Positions 9,667 to 19,474 of a DNA stretch of 64,000 nucleotides are shown piece by piece (position 1 is the first letter of the stretch; each line of letters begins with the position of its first letter). The notes under the pieces were generated by a model that was given only the letters and a program-made list of their open reading frames with translations, did not search any database and was not told the origin of the DNA. Made by a program: the position numbers and the translations under genes. Source of the stretch: an uncultured Carboxylicivirga sp. (GTDB lineage Bacteria; Bacteroidota; Bacteroidia; Bacteroidales; Marinilabiliaceae); NCBI RefSeq assembly GCF_963668385.1, contig NZ_OY764327.1, positions 5,836,724 through 5,900,723 on the forward strand, in the 5' to 3' direction.

Positions 9667-9677
9667 ATCCAATCGCA

Positions 9678-10859
9678 ATGAAGGTAAGTAAGAAAGCAAT
9701 CATCCATTACGCCATAACCATTTTATTTTTACTTCTAAGCTTATGGGCACAAAGTTGGCTATTGATGATTCTTTTAATCATTCATCTTTTTGTTTTATGG
9801 CACCACCCCACTAAAGAGATAATCAAGAAATGGTTTAAAGAGCAAAATAATCGTAATAAAAAAATTTACAGTTGGATTTTAGCTTCGGTTTATGCAATTG
9901 TTATTATTCTCTTCATCAATGTTTACTTTTTTGGCATATATACCCTTCGCTCTTCATCGATGGAACCCACCTATAAAACAGGAAATGTTTTTATAATGAA
10001 CAAGGTTGAAATTGGAACTGGTAAATCCATTGATGATCCTGATAGTTACCACCGCATTAGAGGAATTGATAAACTAGATTATGGTGAGGTTATTGTTTTT
10101 CATTTTCCTGAAGCAGATACCGTTTTTATAGACCACCCAAAAGAAAACTATCATTACAAAAAACGTGAATTAAAACTTAGTGGCAAAGCCACCAGCATGA
10201 AGAATTCTAAAACAGAATTCACTCCAATTAATCAACGTCCTCGTTTTATAAAAAGAATAATCGCATTACCCGGAGATACTCTTAAGATTATTGATGGCAA
10301 CTATTATATCAATAGCCAATTATATCAATACAATAATCTTCTTATTAACAAATATGTATTACAAAAAAATACACCTAAAAATATTCAATCTTCTATCTTA
10401 AACAATGCACACTCGGCATATACTGAAGATGGGAAACAAATTATTGAAATTCAGGAGAAAGTTGTTGAAAATCACAAATGGACAATCTACCTAAAACGAC
10501 AAGAGCAACCACTGAATATGCCTGATCCTTACATTTTTCCATTTAGTACTTCCTCGCTTTGGAATGCATCCTTCTGGGGACCATCAGTGATTCCAGCCAA
10601 AGGGACAACTATTGACATTAATGAAGATAACATTGCACTATACCTAAGAATAATAGAAACCTACGAAAACAATAAAGTTAAGCTGAAAGACAAAGATATT
10701 TATGTAAATGGTAAAATTTGCCATCATTATACTTTTAAAATGAATTATTATTGGGTAGCCGGAGATAATCGCCCACACTCTTTTGATAGTAGATATTGGG
10801 GATTTGTACCCGAAAATCATATTATAGGGGTAATTAACAAATTACCATTTACAAAATAA
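9678..10859 (+). CDS. Signal peptidase I paralogue
   Basis: This 393-residue membrane protease is a second member of the S26 family. It has N-terminal membrane segments and the full catalytic set: Ser in LRSSSMEPTYKTGN, Lys in FIKRIIALPGD, and the box VAGDNRPHSFDSRYWGFVP. The ATG at 9678 was chosen because the upstream TTG at 9651 lies inside the terminator stem. It is shorter and more diverged than the first copy, which suggests a specialised substrate range. That is an inference. Confidence 0.9.
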   Translation: MKVSKKAIIHYAITILFLLLSLWAQSWLLMILLIIHLFVLWHHPTKEIIKKWFKEQNNRNKKIYSWILASVYAIVIILFINVYFFGIYTLRSSSMEPTYKTGNVFIMNKVEIGTGKSIDDPDSYHRIRGIDKLDYGEVIVFHFPEADTVFIDHPKENYHYKKRELKLSGKATSMKNSKTEFTPINQRPRFIKRIIALPGDTLKIIDGNYYINSQLYQYNNLLINKYVLQKNTPKNIQSSILNNAHSAYTEDGKQIIEIQEKVVENHKWTIYLKRQEQPLNMPDPYIFPFSTSSLWNASFWGPSVIPAKGTTIDINEDNIALYLRIIETYENNKVKLKDKDIYVNGKICHHYTFKMNYYWVAGDNRPHSFDSRYWGFVPENHIIGVINKLPFTK

Positions 10860-10905
10860 GAAGCAATTTCTTACATTAGTTTACTAATTGTAAAACCCCA
10901 AAACA

Positions 10906-11157
10906 ATGAAAAAAACATTTTGGATAGCCACCGTTTTTGCAATACTATTGGTTGTATTTTCGGTTCAAAATGCAAAAGAAGTAACTGTTCAATTCTTTTT
11001 TAAAGATGTAACAATATCTCTTGCGGTATTATTAATATCAGTATTTATCTTTGGCGCCATAACCGGAGCTTCGTATTTTTTCTTTTGGAAAAGGAAAGAA
11101 AAAAAGAAAGTAAAAGAAGATATAGAGGAAACAGTTGAAAATGAAACAGCCGAATAA
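10906..11157 (+). CDS. LapA/DUF1049-like membrane protein
   Basis: This 83-residue protein has two hydrophobic segments (about 4-20 and 37-60) and a charged, Lys/Glu-rich cytoplasmic tail, the layout of the LapA (DUF1049) family. The motif FSVQNAKEVTVQFF fits the family. In E. coli LapA helps control lipopolysaccharide synthesis; the role here is unknown. The end overlaps the start of the WbqC-like gene by 17 bases, implying translational coupling. Confidence 0.75.
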   Translation: MKKTFWIATVFAILLVVFSVQNAKEVTVQFFFKDVTISLAVLLISVFIFGAITGASYFFFWKRKEKKKVKEDIEETVENETAE

Positions 11158-11779
11158 GATTATTCCACTTACATACCTTGGACCTATTCAACTTTTTGCT
11201 CACCTGAAAGAAGGTGATCATGTATTGATTGATCAACATTGTTCGTACGAACGGAAATCGTTTCGGAATCGTTGTAATATTATTGGAGCTAATGGGCCAC
11301 TATCGCTGTCTGTTCCAGTCATCAATCAAAAAAACATTAAAATTAAAACTGCTGATGCGCTTATTAGTTACGACACTGATTGGCAAAAACAACATTGGCG
11401 TTCAATAATATCAGCCTACAACTCCTCTCCTTTCTTGGAATATTACGCTGATGATTTTGAACACTTTTATGAAAAACGTTTTAACTCACTGGTACAATTC
11501 AACGTTGGCCTATTCCAAACAATTCTTGATGCCTTGGAGTTAAACATCACTTATTCTTTAAGTTCAGAATATATTGAATGCGATGAAAATCAGGAAGACC
11601 TGCGCTTTTTAATCAGTCCTAAACATAAACCAGAATACGATCAAAGCTTTAAAGTTATTGATTACTGGCAGGTTTTTGCTCAAAAACATGGTTTCCTGCC
11701 ACATATGAGTATTCTGGATTTACTTTTTAATATGGGGCCTGAGTCGAATATTGTTTTAGCCCAATCATTAAATATTTAA
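11141..11779 (+). CDS. WbqC family protein
   Basis: This 212-residue protein fits the WbqC family: LTYLGPIQLFAHL at the start, then DQHCSYERKSFRNRC and WQKQHWRSIISAYNSSPFLEYY. The family is linked to O-antigen or other glycan loci, but its reaction is not established. The ATG at 11141 is preferred over a TTG two codons earlier. It overlaps the LapA-like gene by 17 bases and converges on the Nudix gene, overlapping its 3' end by 12 bases. Confidence 0.85.
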   Translation: MKQPNKIIPLTYLGPIQLFAHLKEGDHVLIDQHCSYERKSFRNRCNIIGANGPLSLSVPVINQKNIKIKTADALISYDTDWQKQHWRSIISAYNSSPFLEYYADDFEHFYEKRFNSLVQFNVGLFQTILDALELNITYSLSSEYIECDENQEDLRFLISPKHKPEYDQSFKVIDYWQVFAQKHGFLPHMSILDLLFNMGPESNIVLAQSLNI

Positions 11780-12196
11780 AAATTCTTTGGCTTCAGCTAC
11801 AATTAAATAATGATCAAAAGCTAATTCAGGTAAGTTGTCCAAATTAAACCATTGGGCATCTGCAGCATCATCTTGCCCTGTGCATGCCAGCTCACTATCA
11901 ACATATCCGGTATAAACAACCGAAATTGTTCTGTGACGGGGATCGCGATTAACACCTCCATATGTTCGAAACTGTTGTACTTGAACATCAGTAATTCCTG
12001 TTTCTTCTTCCAACTCTCGAAGTGCAGCTGTTTTTAAATCCTCATCCATATCAACAAAACCACCTGGCAAAGCCCATTTACCTTTAAAAGGATCGTTTCC
12101 TCTTTGAATCAATAAAATTTTATGCGGAACGTCTTTGGTTAACAATAAGACATCTGTTGTAACCGCCGGACGAGGATATTCGTAAGTAAAACTCAT
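11768..12196 (-). CDS. Nudix hydrolase
   Basis: This 142-residue protein carries a complete Nudix box (G-x5-E-x7-REL-x-EE-x-GI, in GGFVDMDED...RELEEETGI), which binds metal for cleavage of nucleoside-diphosphate-linked compounds. The start VTTDVLLLTKDVPHKILLIQRG resembles the ADP-ribose/NrtR-like subgroup but has no regulator domain. The substrate cannot be told from sequence. Its start overlaps the stop of the NlpC/P60 gene by four bases (ATGA), so the two are translated together. Confidence 0.92.
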   Translation of the reverse strand: MSFTYEYPRPAVTTDVLLLTKDVPHKILLIQRGNDPFKGKWALPGGFVDMDEDLKTAALRELEEETGITDVQVQQFRTYGGVNRDPRHRTISVVYTGYVDSELACTGQDDAADAQWFNLDNLPELAFDHYLIVAEAKEFLNI

Positions 12197-12972
12197 TCAA
12201 TAATACGTTTAATTACTCTTAGTTTGTGAGTATAAGTGTTGCTTTCGTTATTAAATATTCCCTGATGATCAAATTTATCAATTCGTACTTTCCCCGAGGC
12301 ATGAATAATCTGGCCTTTCCCTAAACACATACCTACATGAATAATCTTCCCCTCTTCATTATCAAAGAACGCAAGATCTCCGGCTTTTGCCTCTTCAACA
12401 AACGAAACCATTGAACCAATATTGACTTGCTTCGAAGCATCGCGAGGCATTTGTATACCTTTTATAGCATAAACAACCTGCACAAATCCAGAGCAATCCA
12501 TACCAAAAAAATTACGCCCTCCCCATAAATAAGGTACATTGATAAACGAATAGGCTACATCTGTAATACCACCAACTGACTTATCTATATTATAATTACT
12601 CGAAATATAAAATTCCTTTGTACCGATGGTAAAACTACTTCTATCAGCAGCATTCATATGAATTAAACTACCTCCAGAAATATAATGTGTTGTTTTATCG
12701 GGCTCTGATACAATTTTTATAAATGGCCCGGGAACACACCATTTGGCAGATGTCTGCCATAAATCAACGGACTTCTCGGATAGTTTGCAAACTAGTTTCG
12801 AATCAATCCACCCTTCATACTTATCTGTATGTAAAAGAATTCGACACCATTTCTCAGTTCGTTCTTGAATACTATACGATTCTCCAAACAAAATCTGAGA
12901 AACCATCTCAGACTGTTCGGCTGGTTCCTTCCTAATGGGAATAAAACCATATGTACAAATTGACTTCTCCAT
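12193..12972 (-). CDS. NlpC/P60 peptidoglycan endopeptidase with SH3-like domains
   Basis: This 259-residue protein has SH3-like segments in the first 120 residues and a C-terminal NlpC/P60 domain with the catalytic Cys in DCSGFVQVVYAI, the His in HVGMCLGKGQIIHASG, and the WGGRN segment. The family cleaves gamma-D-glutamyl-diamino acid bonds in murein peptides (YkfC type). No signal peptide is visible, which fits cytoplasmic recycling of murein peptides. It is the first gene of a two-gene unit with the Nudix hydrolase and is divergent from the 7TM-HD gene. Confidence 0.9.
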   Translation of the reverse strand: MEKSICTYGFIPIRKEPAEQSEMVSQILFGESYSIQERTEKWCRILLHTDKYEGWIDSKLVCKLSEKSVDLWQTSAKWCVPGPFIKIVSEPDKTTHYISGGSLIHMNAADRSSFTIGTKEFYISSNYNIDKSVGGITDVAYSFINVPYLWGGRNFFGMDCSGFVQVVYAIKGIQMPRDASKQVNIGSMVSFVEEAKAGDLAFFDNEEGKIIHVGMCLGKGQIIHASGKVRIDKFDHQGIFNNESNTYTHKLRVIKRIIE

Positions 12973-13037
12973 TATGGATGCGATAATAGTGCTATTTATA
13001 GATAGCCAAATTATTAAAAATTCTGTAAGGATTTACG

Positions 13038-13045
13038 TACTTTTG
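13038..13045 (+). promoter_or_regulatory. Bacteroidota -7 box upstream of the 7TM-HD gene
   Basis: TACTTTTG matches TAnnTTTG and lies 35 bases before the ATG at 13081. No good -33 element is seen. Confidence 0.5.
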
Positions 13046-13080
13046 ATGTTTAATACATAATATTTGTAAAATCTATTTGT

Positions 13081-15222
13081 ATGCTTGAGCGTTTTCCTCA
13101 TTTCAAATCGAAATATTTTCACCCATTGGTGAGAGCTATTTTCTTTATTATTGCTATCGGAACAGTTACCTACTTACTTCCTAAAACTGGCAAATTTGGT
13201 TATGAATATATAAATGGATTACCGTGGAAACATCAAACCTTAATTGCTCCATTCGATTTTCCGATATACAAAACCAGTACCGAGTTAAAACTAGAAACCG
13301 ACAGTTTAATTAAGCACTACCGACCTTACTTTTTTAAAGATACTAAAAAAGAAAAAACTATAACCGCAAGATTTGAAAGTGATTTTAATGACTTGGTTAC
13401 CAATAAAAAATCATCTTACCCAAGTTTAGCAAAATCATATACCAAGGATACTAGTTACTTCGGATATGTTAAAAAATCAATCACTGATGGCTTATCTAAA
13501 ATCTATAAAAAAGGAGTAATCTTATTACCAGATCAATACATTGGTGTTGAAGATAATTTTGAATTAATGCTGGTTACAGGCAACTATGCTGAGCCTTATG
13601 CATTATCGGAGATGTACCTACAGACTCAAGCTTATCAGTACTTATCAACACAAACCATTAGAGCAATTGTTGGAGACGCTGGTGTGATTAATAGTGAATT
13701 AACCCAGTTTATTACTGATTTGGAATTAAACAATTATATAGAGCCTAATATTATCTACGATGAAGAAAGAAACCCCAAAGAGCTGGCAAACTTACAAAAT
13801 AACATCTCTTTAACTTCAGGAAGAGTATTAGCCGGCCAACGAATTATTGATCAAGGAGAAATTGTAAATAACGCTACAGTTAAAGTATTGGATAGCCTAC
13901 GCAGAAGTTACGAATCGAAGCTTTCAACTTCATCAAACTATTATTTTATTTTGGCAGGCCAAATATTAATGGTTACTCTCCTGTTTGTTACCATATTATT
14001 ATTCCTATATTTCTTTCGAAACGATGTTTACAAAAACATCAGTTCTATTGGATTTATCCTGCTTATTACTTTAATAATGACAGGACTAGCCAGTTTAGAT
14101 AAAATATTCGACGATTTTCCATTTTATATCATTCCATTTGCAATTCTACCTATTATTATTCGTACTTTCTTCGATAGCCGACTGGCGTTTTTTATGTATG
14201 TTATTACCATTCTGATAAGTGCCTTTTTCACTGAAAATAGTTTCGAGTTTGTATTTATTCAAATACCTGCCGGTTTAGTAGCATTATTTAGTCTGTTCCG
14301 AATGGTGCGCCGAAGTCATATTGTACGTGCAGCAATATTAATTACTATTACCTATTCGCTGTTTTATACTGCTCTTTCGTTGTGGCGCGAAGGCGATTTT
14401 ACTTCCATCGATGTAAAAACATATATCTATTTTGGAATTAATGGTATTATGCTTTTAATGGTTTATCCATTAATCTGGATTTTCGAGCGACTTTTTGGTT
14501 TCTTGTCTGATGTTACATTAGTAGAGTTATCTGATACCAATCATCCAATCTTACGTAAAATGGCTGAAGCTTGTCCGGGAACTTTCCAACACAGCATTCA
14601 GGTTGGTAATCTTGCCCAGGAAGTTGCTTATAAATTAAATGCTAATCCAGCTTTGGTGAGAGCAGGAGCGATGTATCACGATATTGGCAAGATGGCATCT
14701 CCTATGTATTTCACCGAAAATCAAGCTGAAGGATTAAACCCCCATTCCGAACTTACCTACGAAGAAAGTGCCCGAGTGGTAGTTAATCACATCGAAAATG
14801 GTGTAAAAATGGCAATGAAAGAGAATCTTCCCAAGCAAGTAATTGACTTTATTACTACACATCAGGGAACTACTAAGACATGGTATTTCTACAATTCTTT
14901 CATTAACGATAATCCTGACAAAGAGGTGGATGTTAGCATTTTTACCTATCCAGGCCCTACTCCGTTTACCAAAGAAACTGCTATTTTAATGATGGCCGAT
15001 TCAATAGAAGCAGCATCGCGTAGTTTAAAGAAATATAACGACGATGAAATTGACAAGCTGGTTGAACGTATTATTGATAAACAAATTGAAGAAGATCAAT
15101 TCATTAATGCACCTATTACTTTTGCTGAAATAACTGAAGCTAAAGAAGTGTTTAAAACCAAGCTTAAAAACATTTATCACGCTCGTATTGAGTATCCAAA
15201 GCTCAAGAAGAAAAAGAACTAA
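13081..15222 (+). CDS. 7TM-HD family phosphodiesterase (PgpH-like)
   Basis: This 713-residue membrane protein has an N-terminal anchor (about 18-36), a large extracytoplasmic 7TMR-HDED domain (about 40-290), seven membrane helices (about 290-475) and a cytoplasmic HD domain with HSIQVGNLAQEV and YHDIGKM. This order is that of PgpH, which hydrolyses the second messenger cyclic di-AMP. The regulator role and substrate are inferred from the family. The gene stands alone, divergent from the NlpC/P60 gene, and ends in a strong terminator shared with the convergent chemoreceptor gene. Confidence 0.88.
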   Translation: MLERFPHFKSKYFHPLVRAIFFIIAIGTVTYLLPKTGKFGYEYINGLPWKHQTLIAPFDFPIYKTSTELKLETDSLIKHYRPYFFKDTKKEKTITARFESDFNDLVTNKKSSYPSLAKSYTKDTSYFGYVKKSITDGLSKIYKKGVILLPDQYIGVEDNFELMLVTGNYAEPYALSEMYLQTQAYQYLSTQTIRAIVGDAGVINSELTQFITDLELNNYIEPNIIYDEERNPKELANLQNNISLTSGRVLAGQRIIDQGEIVNNATVKVLDSLRRSYESKLSTSSNYYFILAGQILMVTLLFVTILLFLYFFRNDVYKNISSIGFILLITLIMTGLASLDKIFDDFPFYIIPFAILPIIIRTFFDSRLAFFMYVITILISAFFTENSFEFVFIQIPAGLVALFSLFRMVRRSHIVRAAILITITYSLFYTALSLWREGDFTSIDVKTYIYFGINGIMLLMVYPLIWIFERLFGFLSDVTLVELSDTNHPILRKMAEACPGTFQHSIQVGNLAQEVAYKLNANPALVRAGAMYHDIGKMASPMYFTENQAEGLNPHSELTYEESARVVVNHIENGVKMAMKENLPKQVIDFITTHQGTTKTWYFYNSFINDNPDKEVDVSIFTYPGPTPFTKETAILMMADSIEAASRSLKKYNDDEIDKLVERIIDKQIEEDQFINAPITFAEITEAKEVFKTKLKNIYHARIEYPKLKKKKN

Positions 15223-15225
15223 CAA

Positions 15226-15255
15226 AAAGAGGAGCCAATCGCTCCTCTTTTTTTT
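15226..15255. terminator. Bidirectional terminator between convergent genes
   Basis: AAAGAGGAGC (15226-15235) pairs with GCTCCTCTTT (15241-15250) over CAATC, with T-runs on the plus strand to 15255 and A-runs before the stem that become T-runs on the minus strand. Confidence 0.9.
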
Positions 15256-15272
15256 GTTAACCTTATCTTTTA

Positions 15273-17222
15273 TTAGAATTTCTCATAATCGTCATAGCTT
15301 CCTCCGAGTTCAATATTATATCCAACTTCGGCAACTTCCCTTTCCTTATTCGATTGATAAGTAGGTATTTTCTTTTGAGGTTTAACTAGTGACTGTGGCT
15401 TTGTTGGTGCCTGCACCTTTTGCTTTATTACAGGTTCCTTATCTTTTTTTACATCTCCACTAAAAAGCAAAATAGCCTTACTTAATTGATCAGACAAACT
15501 ATCCAACGAAGTTGCAGCTTCTCTGATTTGCTCAGCATTTGCAGCATTACGTTGTGTTACATTATTTAATTGCTGGATAGCATTATTTATTTGCTCAACA
15601 CCTGTTACCTGTTCTAACGAAGCTGACGTAATTTCTTTCACCAACTCTGCTGTTTTTTGAATTTCAGGTGTGATTAAATCTAACTTTTGTGTGGCACTAT
15701 TGGACGATTCTAAAGTAATATTAGATGACTTAGTTATCTCAACAGCGGCCTCTTGACTTCGTTCAGCAAGTTTACGAACTTCAGCAGCTACAACAGCAAA
15801 ACCTCTTCCTTCCTGACCCGCTCTGGCGGCTTCAACAGCTGCATTTAAAGCAAGAATATTAGTTTGGAAAGCAATATCGCTAATCACATTAATTTTATCG
15901 GTAATTTCATGAAGGTTATTTGCTGCAACTTTTGAAGCTTCGTTACTTTCCTGAATACCTAAAGAAGCCTGCGAAGCTATTTCTTCAGTTTGTTTTGAAT
16001 TATCTGTATTCTGCTGAATATTGGCGTACATTTCTTCCATCGATGAAGAAACCTCTTCTGCAGATGAAGCCTGTTCGGTAGCTCCCTCTGATAATTCTAT
16101 TGCTCCTGTATTTAATTTTAGACTGGCCTGAGCAATTGCTTCCGACGATTTGGTTACCTGATAGATTACTGTTTTCAAATTTTCAACCATCTGATTTAAA
16201 GCCTTAGATAAAGCTCCTACTTCATCATTACTATCTGCAATAAACTCTACTGATAAATCGCCCTTGGCCAACCTTTCAGCTTTTTCAATTCCTTCTTCAA
16301 TTGGTTTAGATATCGCTTTAGATAAGGTAAATACTAAAAATGCAAACAATACAAAAACAACTATTAAGGCATAGATCAAAAACTGTTTTTGTAACGACAC
16401 AATGGTTGAATTTTCATCTCCCATTTTCATCATTAAATCAAGTCCTACATCAGAAGTAGCACCTGTATCCCACATTATGCTTTTTGCCAATTCGAATCGA
16501 CGAAGCTCAAGTTTTTTTACTTCTCTTAAATCTGTTAAATACAACGATAATGCATTTAAAGTAGATTCCAATTCACGATCAAACGCATCACTATACTTAA
16601 CTTTTGTAACTTTTTTATTAAGCTCCCTCAGTTCATCCTTATGTTGCTCAATTAGTCGATAATCCTGTCTTTTATCTTCTAAAACAAGAGTTGAAACAAA
16701 CTCTGCAATCAAATTAGAAGTACGGAATGTTGAAGTCCCCATTCCTGCAGCTAGTTTTTGTAGATTACTTCCACCATCAATAAATTGATTTTTAGCATCA
16801 TTTGCCGTTTTTTGCCTTCCAAAAAACTGAGAAGTAACTTTTTTATAACTATCAACATCTTTTTTTAACCCAGCCATATCAATACCTTTATCAAGCATAA
16901 TACTTTCCTGACCGTCGAGCACCAGAACCAGATTATCCAAAGCTGAATACATTCTCTCCATACTCACATCTGCCCTATCACTGAAGTAAGTTTCACCGGT
17001 AAATTCATAACTTCGTGAGTATTCGCGAGCTTCCTTCCAATACTTATCCAACTTAACGGACTCGCGTACAATTGGTATGTACGTTTTCCTTAATGAATCA
17101 GTACCTTTGTCAACTTTTTGTAAGTTATAGATCATAACCACTCCAAGTATTAAAACCACAGCCATTATAGCCGTAAATCCGCTGCCAATTTTGGCACGAA
17201 TTTTAAGATCTTTCCACCTCAT
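15273..17222 (-). CDS. Methyl-accepting chemotaxis protein
   Basis: This 649-residue chemoreceptor has a first membrane helix at about 12-33, a four-helix-type extracytoplasmic sensor of about 250 residues, a second helix at about 283-305, a HAMP linker and a signalling domain with the hairpin tip [39 protein letters not shown] (quoted only by position, near residues 450-490). A flexible tail ends in DYEKF, like the CheR-docking pentapeptide. The ATG at 17222 ([13 protein letters not shown]) was chosen; 41 earlier in-frame residues lack a start context. It is divergent from a sugar-binding lipoprotein. Confidence 0.93.
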   Translation of the reverse strand: MRWKDLKIRAKIGSGFTAIMAVVLILGVVMIYNLQKVDKGTDSLRKTYIPIVRESVKLDKYWKEAREYSRSYEFTGETYFSDRADVSMERMYSALDNLVLVLDGQESIMLDKGIDMAGLKKDVDSYKKVTSQFFGRQKTANDAKNQFIDGGSNLQKLAAGMGTSTFRTSNLIAEFVSTLVLEDKRQDYRLIEQHKDELRELNKKVTKVKYSDAFDRELESTLNALSLYLTDLREVKKLELRRFELAKSIMWDTGATSDVGLDLMMKMGDENSTIVSLQKQFLIYALIVVFVLFAFLVFTLSKAISKPIEEGIEKAERLAKGDLSVEFIADSNDEVGALSKALNQMVENLKTVIYQVTKSSEAIAQASLKLNTGAIELSEGATEQASSAEEVSSSMEEMYANIQQNTDNSKQTEEIASQASLGIQESNEASKVAANNLHEITDKINVISDIAFQTNILALNAAVEAARAGQEGRGFAVVAAEVRKLAERSQEAAVEITKSSNITLESSNSATQKLDLITPEIQKTAELVKEITSASLEQVTGVEQINNAIQQLNNVTQRNAANAEQIREAATSLDSLSDQLSKAILLFSGDVKKDKEPVIKQKVQAPTKPQSLVKPQKKIPTYQSNKEREVAEVGYNIELGGSYDDYEKF

Positions 17223-17343
17223 ACAGATTATTTTAATAGATAGCTTCCTTGGGTTAAATATGGTAAAAATTGTGCCTATAATGAAATATTTAATCAACAA
17301 AATACTACATTTATCACATAAATAAATCCAAGAATAATAATAC

Positions 17344-18348
17344 ATGCGCGTTATGAGAATCTATACTATTTTAACAGCTATAGTAATTTTACTATCGAGT
17401 TGCACTAAAAATGAGAAACATAAAATTGGCTTTTTATTTTCATCTCCTATTACTAAACGATTTGTTACTGAAGGTAATTACTTTAAAGAAAGAGCTTCAG
17501 AACTTGGAGCAGAAGTGGTAATTGATAATGGTAATGGTAACGAAGCATTACAATATGATAAGGCAATAGAAATGTTCGATTCGGGCATTAACGCTTTAGT
17601 ATTAATTGCTATCAATGCAAATACTGCAGCATCCATTGTTAGAGAAGGACAAAGCAGAGGTATAAAAGTAATTGCATACAATCGGATTATCTTCAACTGC
17701 GAACCTGATTTATTTGTATCTGGAGACACCAAACAATTGGGTAAACTGATGATAAACGAAGTCCTTAAAAAACGAAAAGAAGGAAAAGTCGTAATTCTCG
17801 GAGGAGATAAATATGACAGAAATGCCATTGGACTAATGAACTCTATCGATGAGGAGATAAAACCATATGTGGAATCGGGAGCATTTAAAATCTTATATAA
17901 AACATATATTGAAGAGTGGAGTGATAAAAATGCTGAATACGAAATGCGCCAATTTATTTCACTTAGTAATGAAAAACCAGATATAGTCCTTGCCAGTTTT
18001 GATGGTATTGCTAATGCTGTAGTTCATGTTTTAGAAGAAAATAATATGCTTGATGGAGTATTAATTACCGGACAAGATGCTGAGTTAAGAGGAATTAAAA
18101 ACATAGTTGCCGGTAAACAGTTAATGACTGCCTATCACCCACTAAAAAAGAACGCATATACTGCTGCAGAATTAACTATTGACTTATTAAATGGTAAAAC
18201 GATTGATAAAAATATTCTTAGTTATACATTCAACGGTTCTATTGATGTTCCTACCATTAAAATTCCTTCGATACCAATTACCAAAGAAAATATAGATAAA
18301 GAACTGATTCAAACAGGAGTATATACCAAAGAAGAGGTATATAACTAA
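17344..18348 (+). CDS. Periplasmic sugar-binding lipoprotein (Peripla_BP_4, XylF/RbsB-like)
   Basis: This 334-residue protein starts with a lipoprotein signal (ILLSSC lipobox near residue 21) followed by a type 1 periplasmic binding fold: [64 protein letters not shown]. It resembles xylose/ribose binding proteins. No permease or ATPase gene lies nearby. Its only neighbour in the shared intergenic region is a divergent chemoreceptor 122 bases away, so a role as a ligand-presenting partner for sensing is plausible. A second ATG four codons in (17353) is an alternative start. Confidence 0.85.
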   Translation: MRVMRIYTILTAIVILLSSCTKNEKHKIGFLFSSPITKRFVTEGNYFKERASELGAEVVIDNGNGNEALQYDKAIEMFDSGINALVLIAINANTAASIVREGQSRGIKVIAYNRIIFNCEPDLFVSGDTKQLGKLMINEVLKKRKEGKVVILGGDKYDRNAIGLMNSIDEEIKPYVESGAFKILYKTYIEEWSDKNAEYEMRQFISLSNEKPDIVLASFDGIANAVVHVLEENNMLDGVLITGQDAELRGIKNIVAGKQLMTAYHPLKKNAYTAAELTIDLLNGKTIDKNILSYTFNGSIDVPTIKIPSIPITKENIDKELIQTGVYTKEEVYN

Positions 18349-18377
18349 GTCGTTATCAGAAAGAACATATTCATAAT

Positions 18378-18431
18378 AAAAAATTCCTTCGAATACTGTT
18401 GCTACGCAATCAATATTCGAAGGAATTTTTT
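18378..18431. terminator. Long bidirectional terminator hairpin
   Basis: An 18-bp stem, AAAAAATTCCTTCGAATA-like from 18378 pairing with 18414-18431, encloses a loop holding a smaller hairpin (TTGC/GCAA). T-runs exist on both strands, suiting the convergent lipoprotein and PfkB genes. Confidence 0.88.
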
Positions 18432-18454
18432 ATTATCTATTAAATTACAGAAGG

Positions 18455-19405
18455 TTAATTTATCGTTTCAATTCGCTTCTGAACTTTATCATGCAGTTTT
18501 TTGCTAAAATCGGTATGAATATAATTATCCAATCGCATACAAACTTCAGCCGAAAACTCTATTCCGTATGCTGCTAAATGCATCCATTCTTCTTTAGAAA
18601 GGTATAAGTCTTTTGATTTTATAATATTAAAATCGAGGAAAGCCTTAATTATTCCAGCATTAAAATTATCGCCAGCACCAATCGTACTAACAGGTTCAAT
18701 TACCGGAACCTTATAATGACGATAATGATTTTCACCAAAAGCATAAACTCCATTTTTGTTTGCTGTAATAATCAGGTTGGAACAGAACTGGGCTACTTTC
18801 GAATATACTTCAACTGGATTAGTGGTTCCATAAATGTTCTCAAAATCTTCATCGCTGCCTCGCACCAAATCTGCTAACTCTAAGTTTTCTTCAATTATAG
18901 GCAATAATAACTTACGATTTTCGAGGTGATGACTTCTGAAATTAGGATCATAAATAATAATAGCACCTGCTGCTTTGGCCTTTTGAAGATACTCCATCAA
19001 TCGAGGACGAATGGCTGGATTTAAACCAAAATAAGAACCAAATACTAAAATGTCGCCAGGTGTAAAATCAGGAATCTCTCCAACCAACCGTTGTTTCGGA
19101 TAATCTTTGAAAAATTCGTAATCAGCATCATTATCTTCATTTAAAAAAGCTAAAGCCAAAGCTGATTTCCCTTCCGAAAAACGACAAATATAGTCGGTAT
19201 TCAATTGATTCTCCTTCAAAAAATCCATTATCACCTGCCCTAAGCGATCGGTTCCAACTTCACTAATAAAATAAGAAGATGCATTCATACGCGCCAACGA
19301 CACCATTGTGTTTAGGGCGCTTCCCCCTGCTTTCGCAGCAATGGGTTGATTATCCTTAAAAATCATATCCATTACTGTTTCTCCTAATCCAAAAACTCTT
19401 CTCAT
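18455..19405 (-). CDS. PfkB family carbohydrate kinase (fructokinase-like)
   Basis: This 316-residue cytoplasmic sugar kinase starts with RRVFGLGETVMDMIF, has the family GGSALNTMVSLARM sugar-binding motif, and the ATP/anion-hole motif IGAGDNFNAG near residue 243 with the catalytic Asp. The family phosphorylates fructose, ribose or related sugars; the substrate cannot be fixed. It starts with its own intergenic region and converges on the sugar-binding lipoprotein. Confidence 0.88.
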   Translation of the reverse strand: MRRVFGLGETVMDMIFKDNQPIAAKAGGSALNTMVSLARMNASSYFISEVGTDRLGQVIMDFLKENQLNTDYICRFSEGKSALALAFLNEDNDADYEFFKDYPKQRLVGEIPDFTPGDILVFGSYFGLNPAIRPRLMEYLQKAKAAGAIIIYDPNFRSHHLENRKLLLPIIEENLELADLVRGSDEDFENIYGTTNPVEVYSKVAQFCSNLIITANKNGVYAFGENHYRHYKVPVIEPVSTIGAGDNFNAGIIKAFLDFNIIKSKDLYLSKEEWMHLAAYGIEFSAEVCMRLDNYIHTDFSKKLHDKVQKRIETIN

Positions 19406-19423
19406 ATTTTAAACCTTCTGATT

Positions 19424-19455
19424 ACTAAAAAAGCCATTCCTTTTGGGAATGGCTT
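19424..19455 (-). terminator. Terminator after the isochorismatase-like gene
   Basis: AAGCCATTCC (19431-19440) pairs with GGAATGGCTT (19446-19455). On the minus strand the stem is followed by TTTTTAGT, so it ends the three-gene unit coming from 22156. Confidence 0.8.
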
Positions 19456-19474
19456 CAAAATAAAGGAATTAATT

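Noticed and set aside
9651-9677. TTG start extending the second signal peptidase by nine residues
   Set aside because: It lies inside the 3' arm of an intrinsic terminator; ATG 9678 gives the normal protein.
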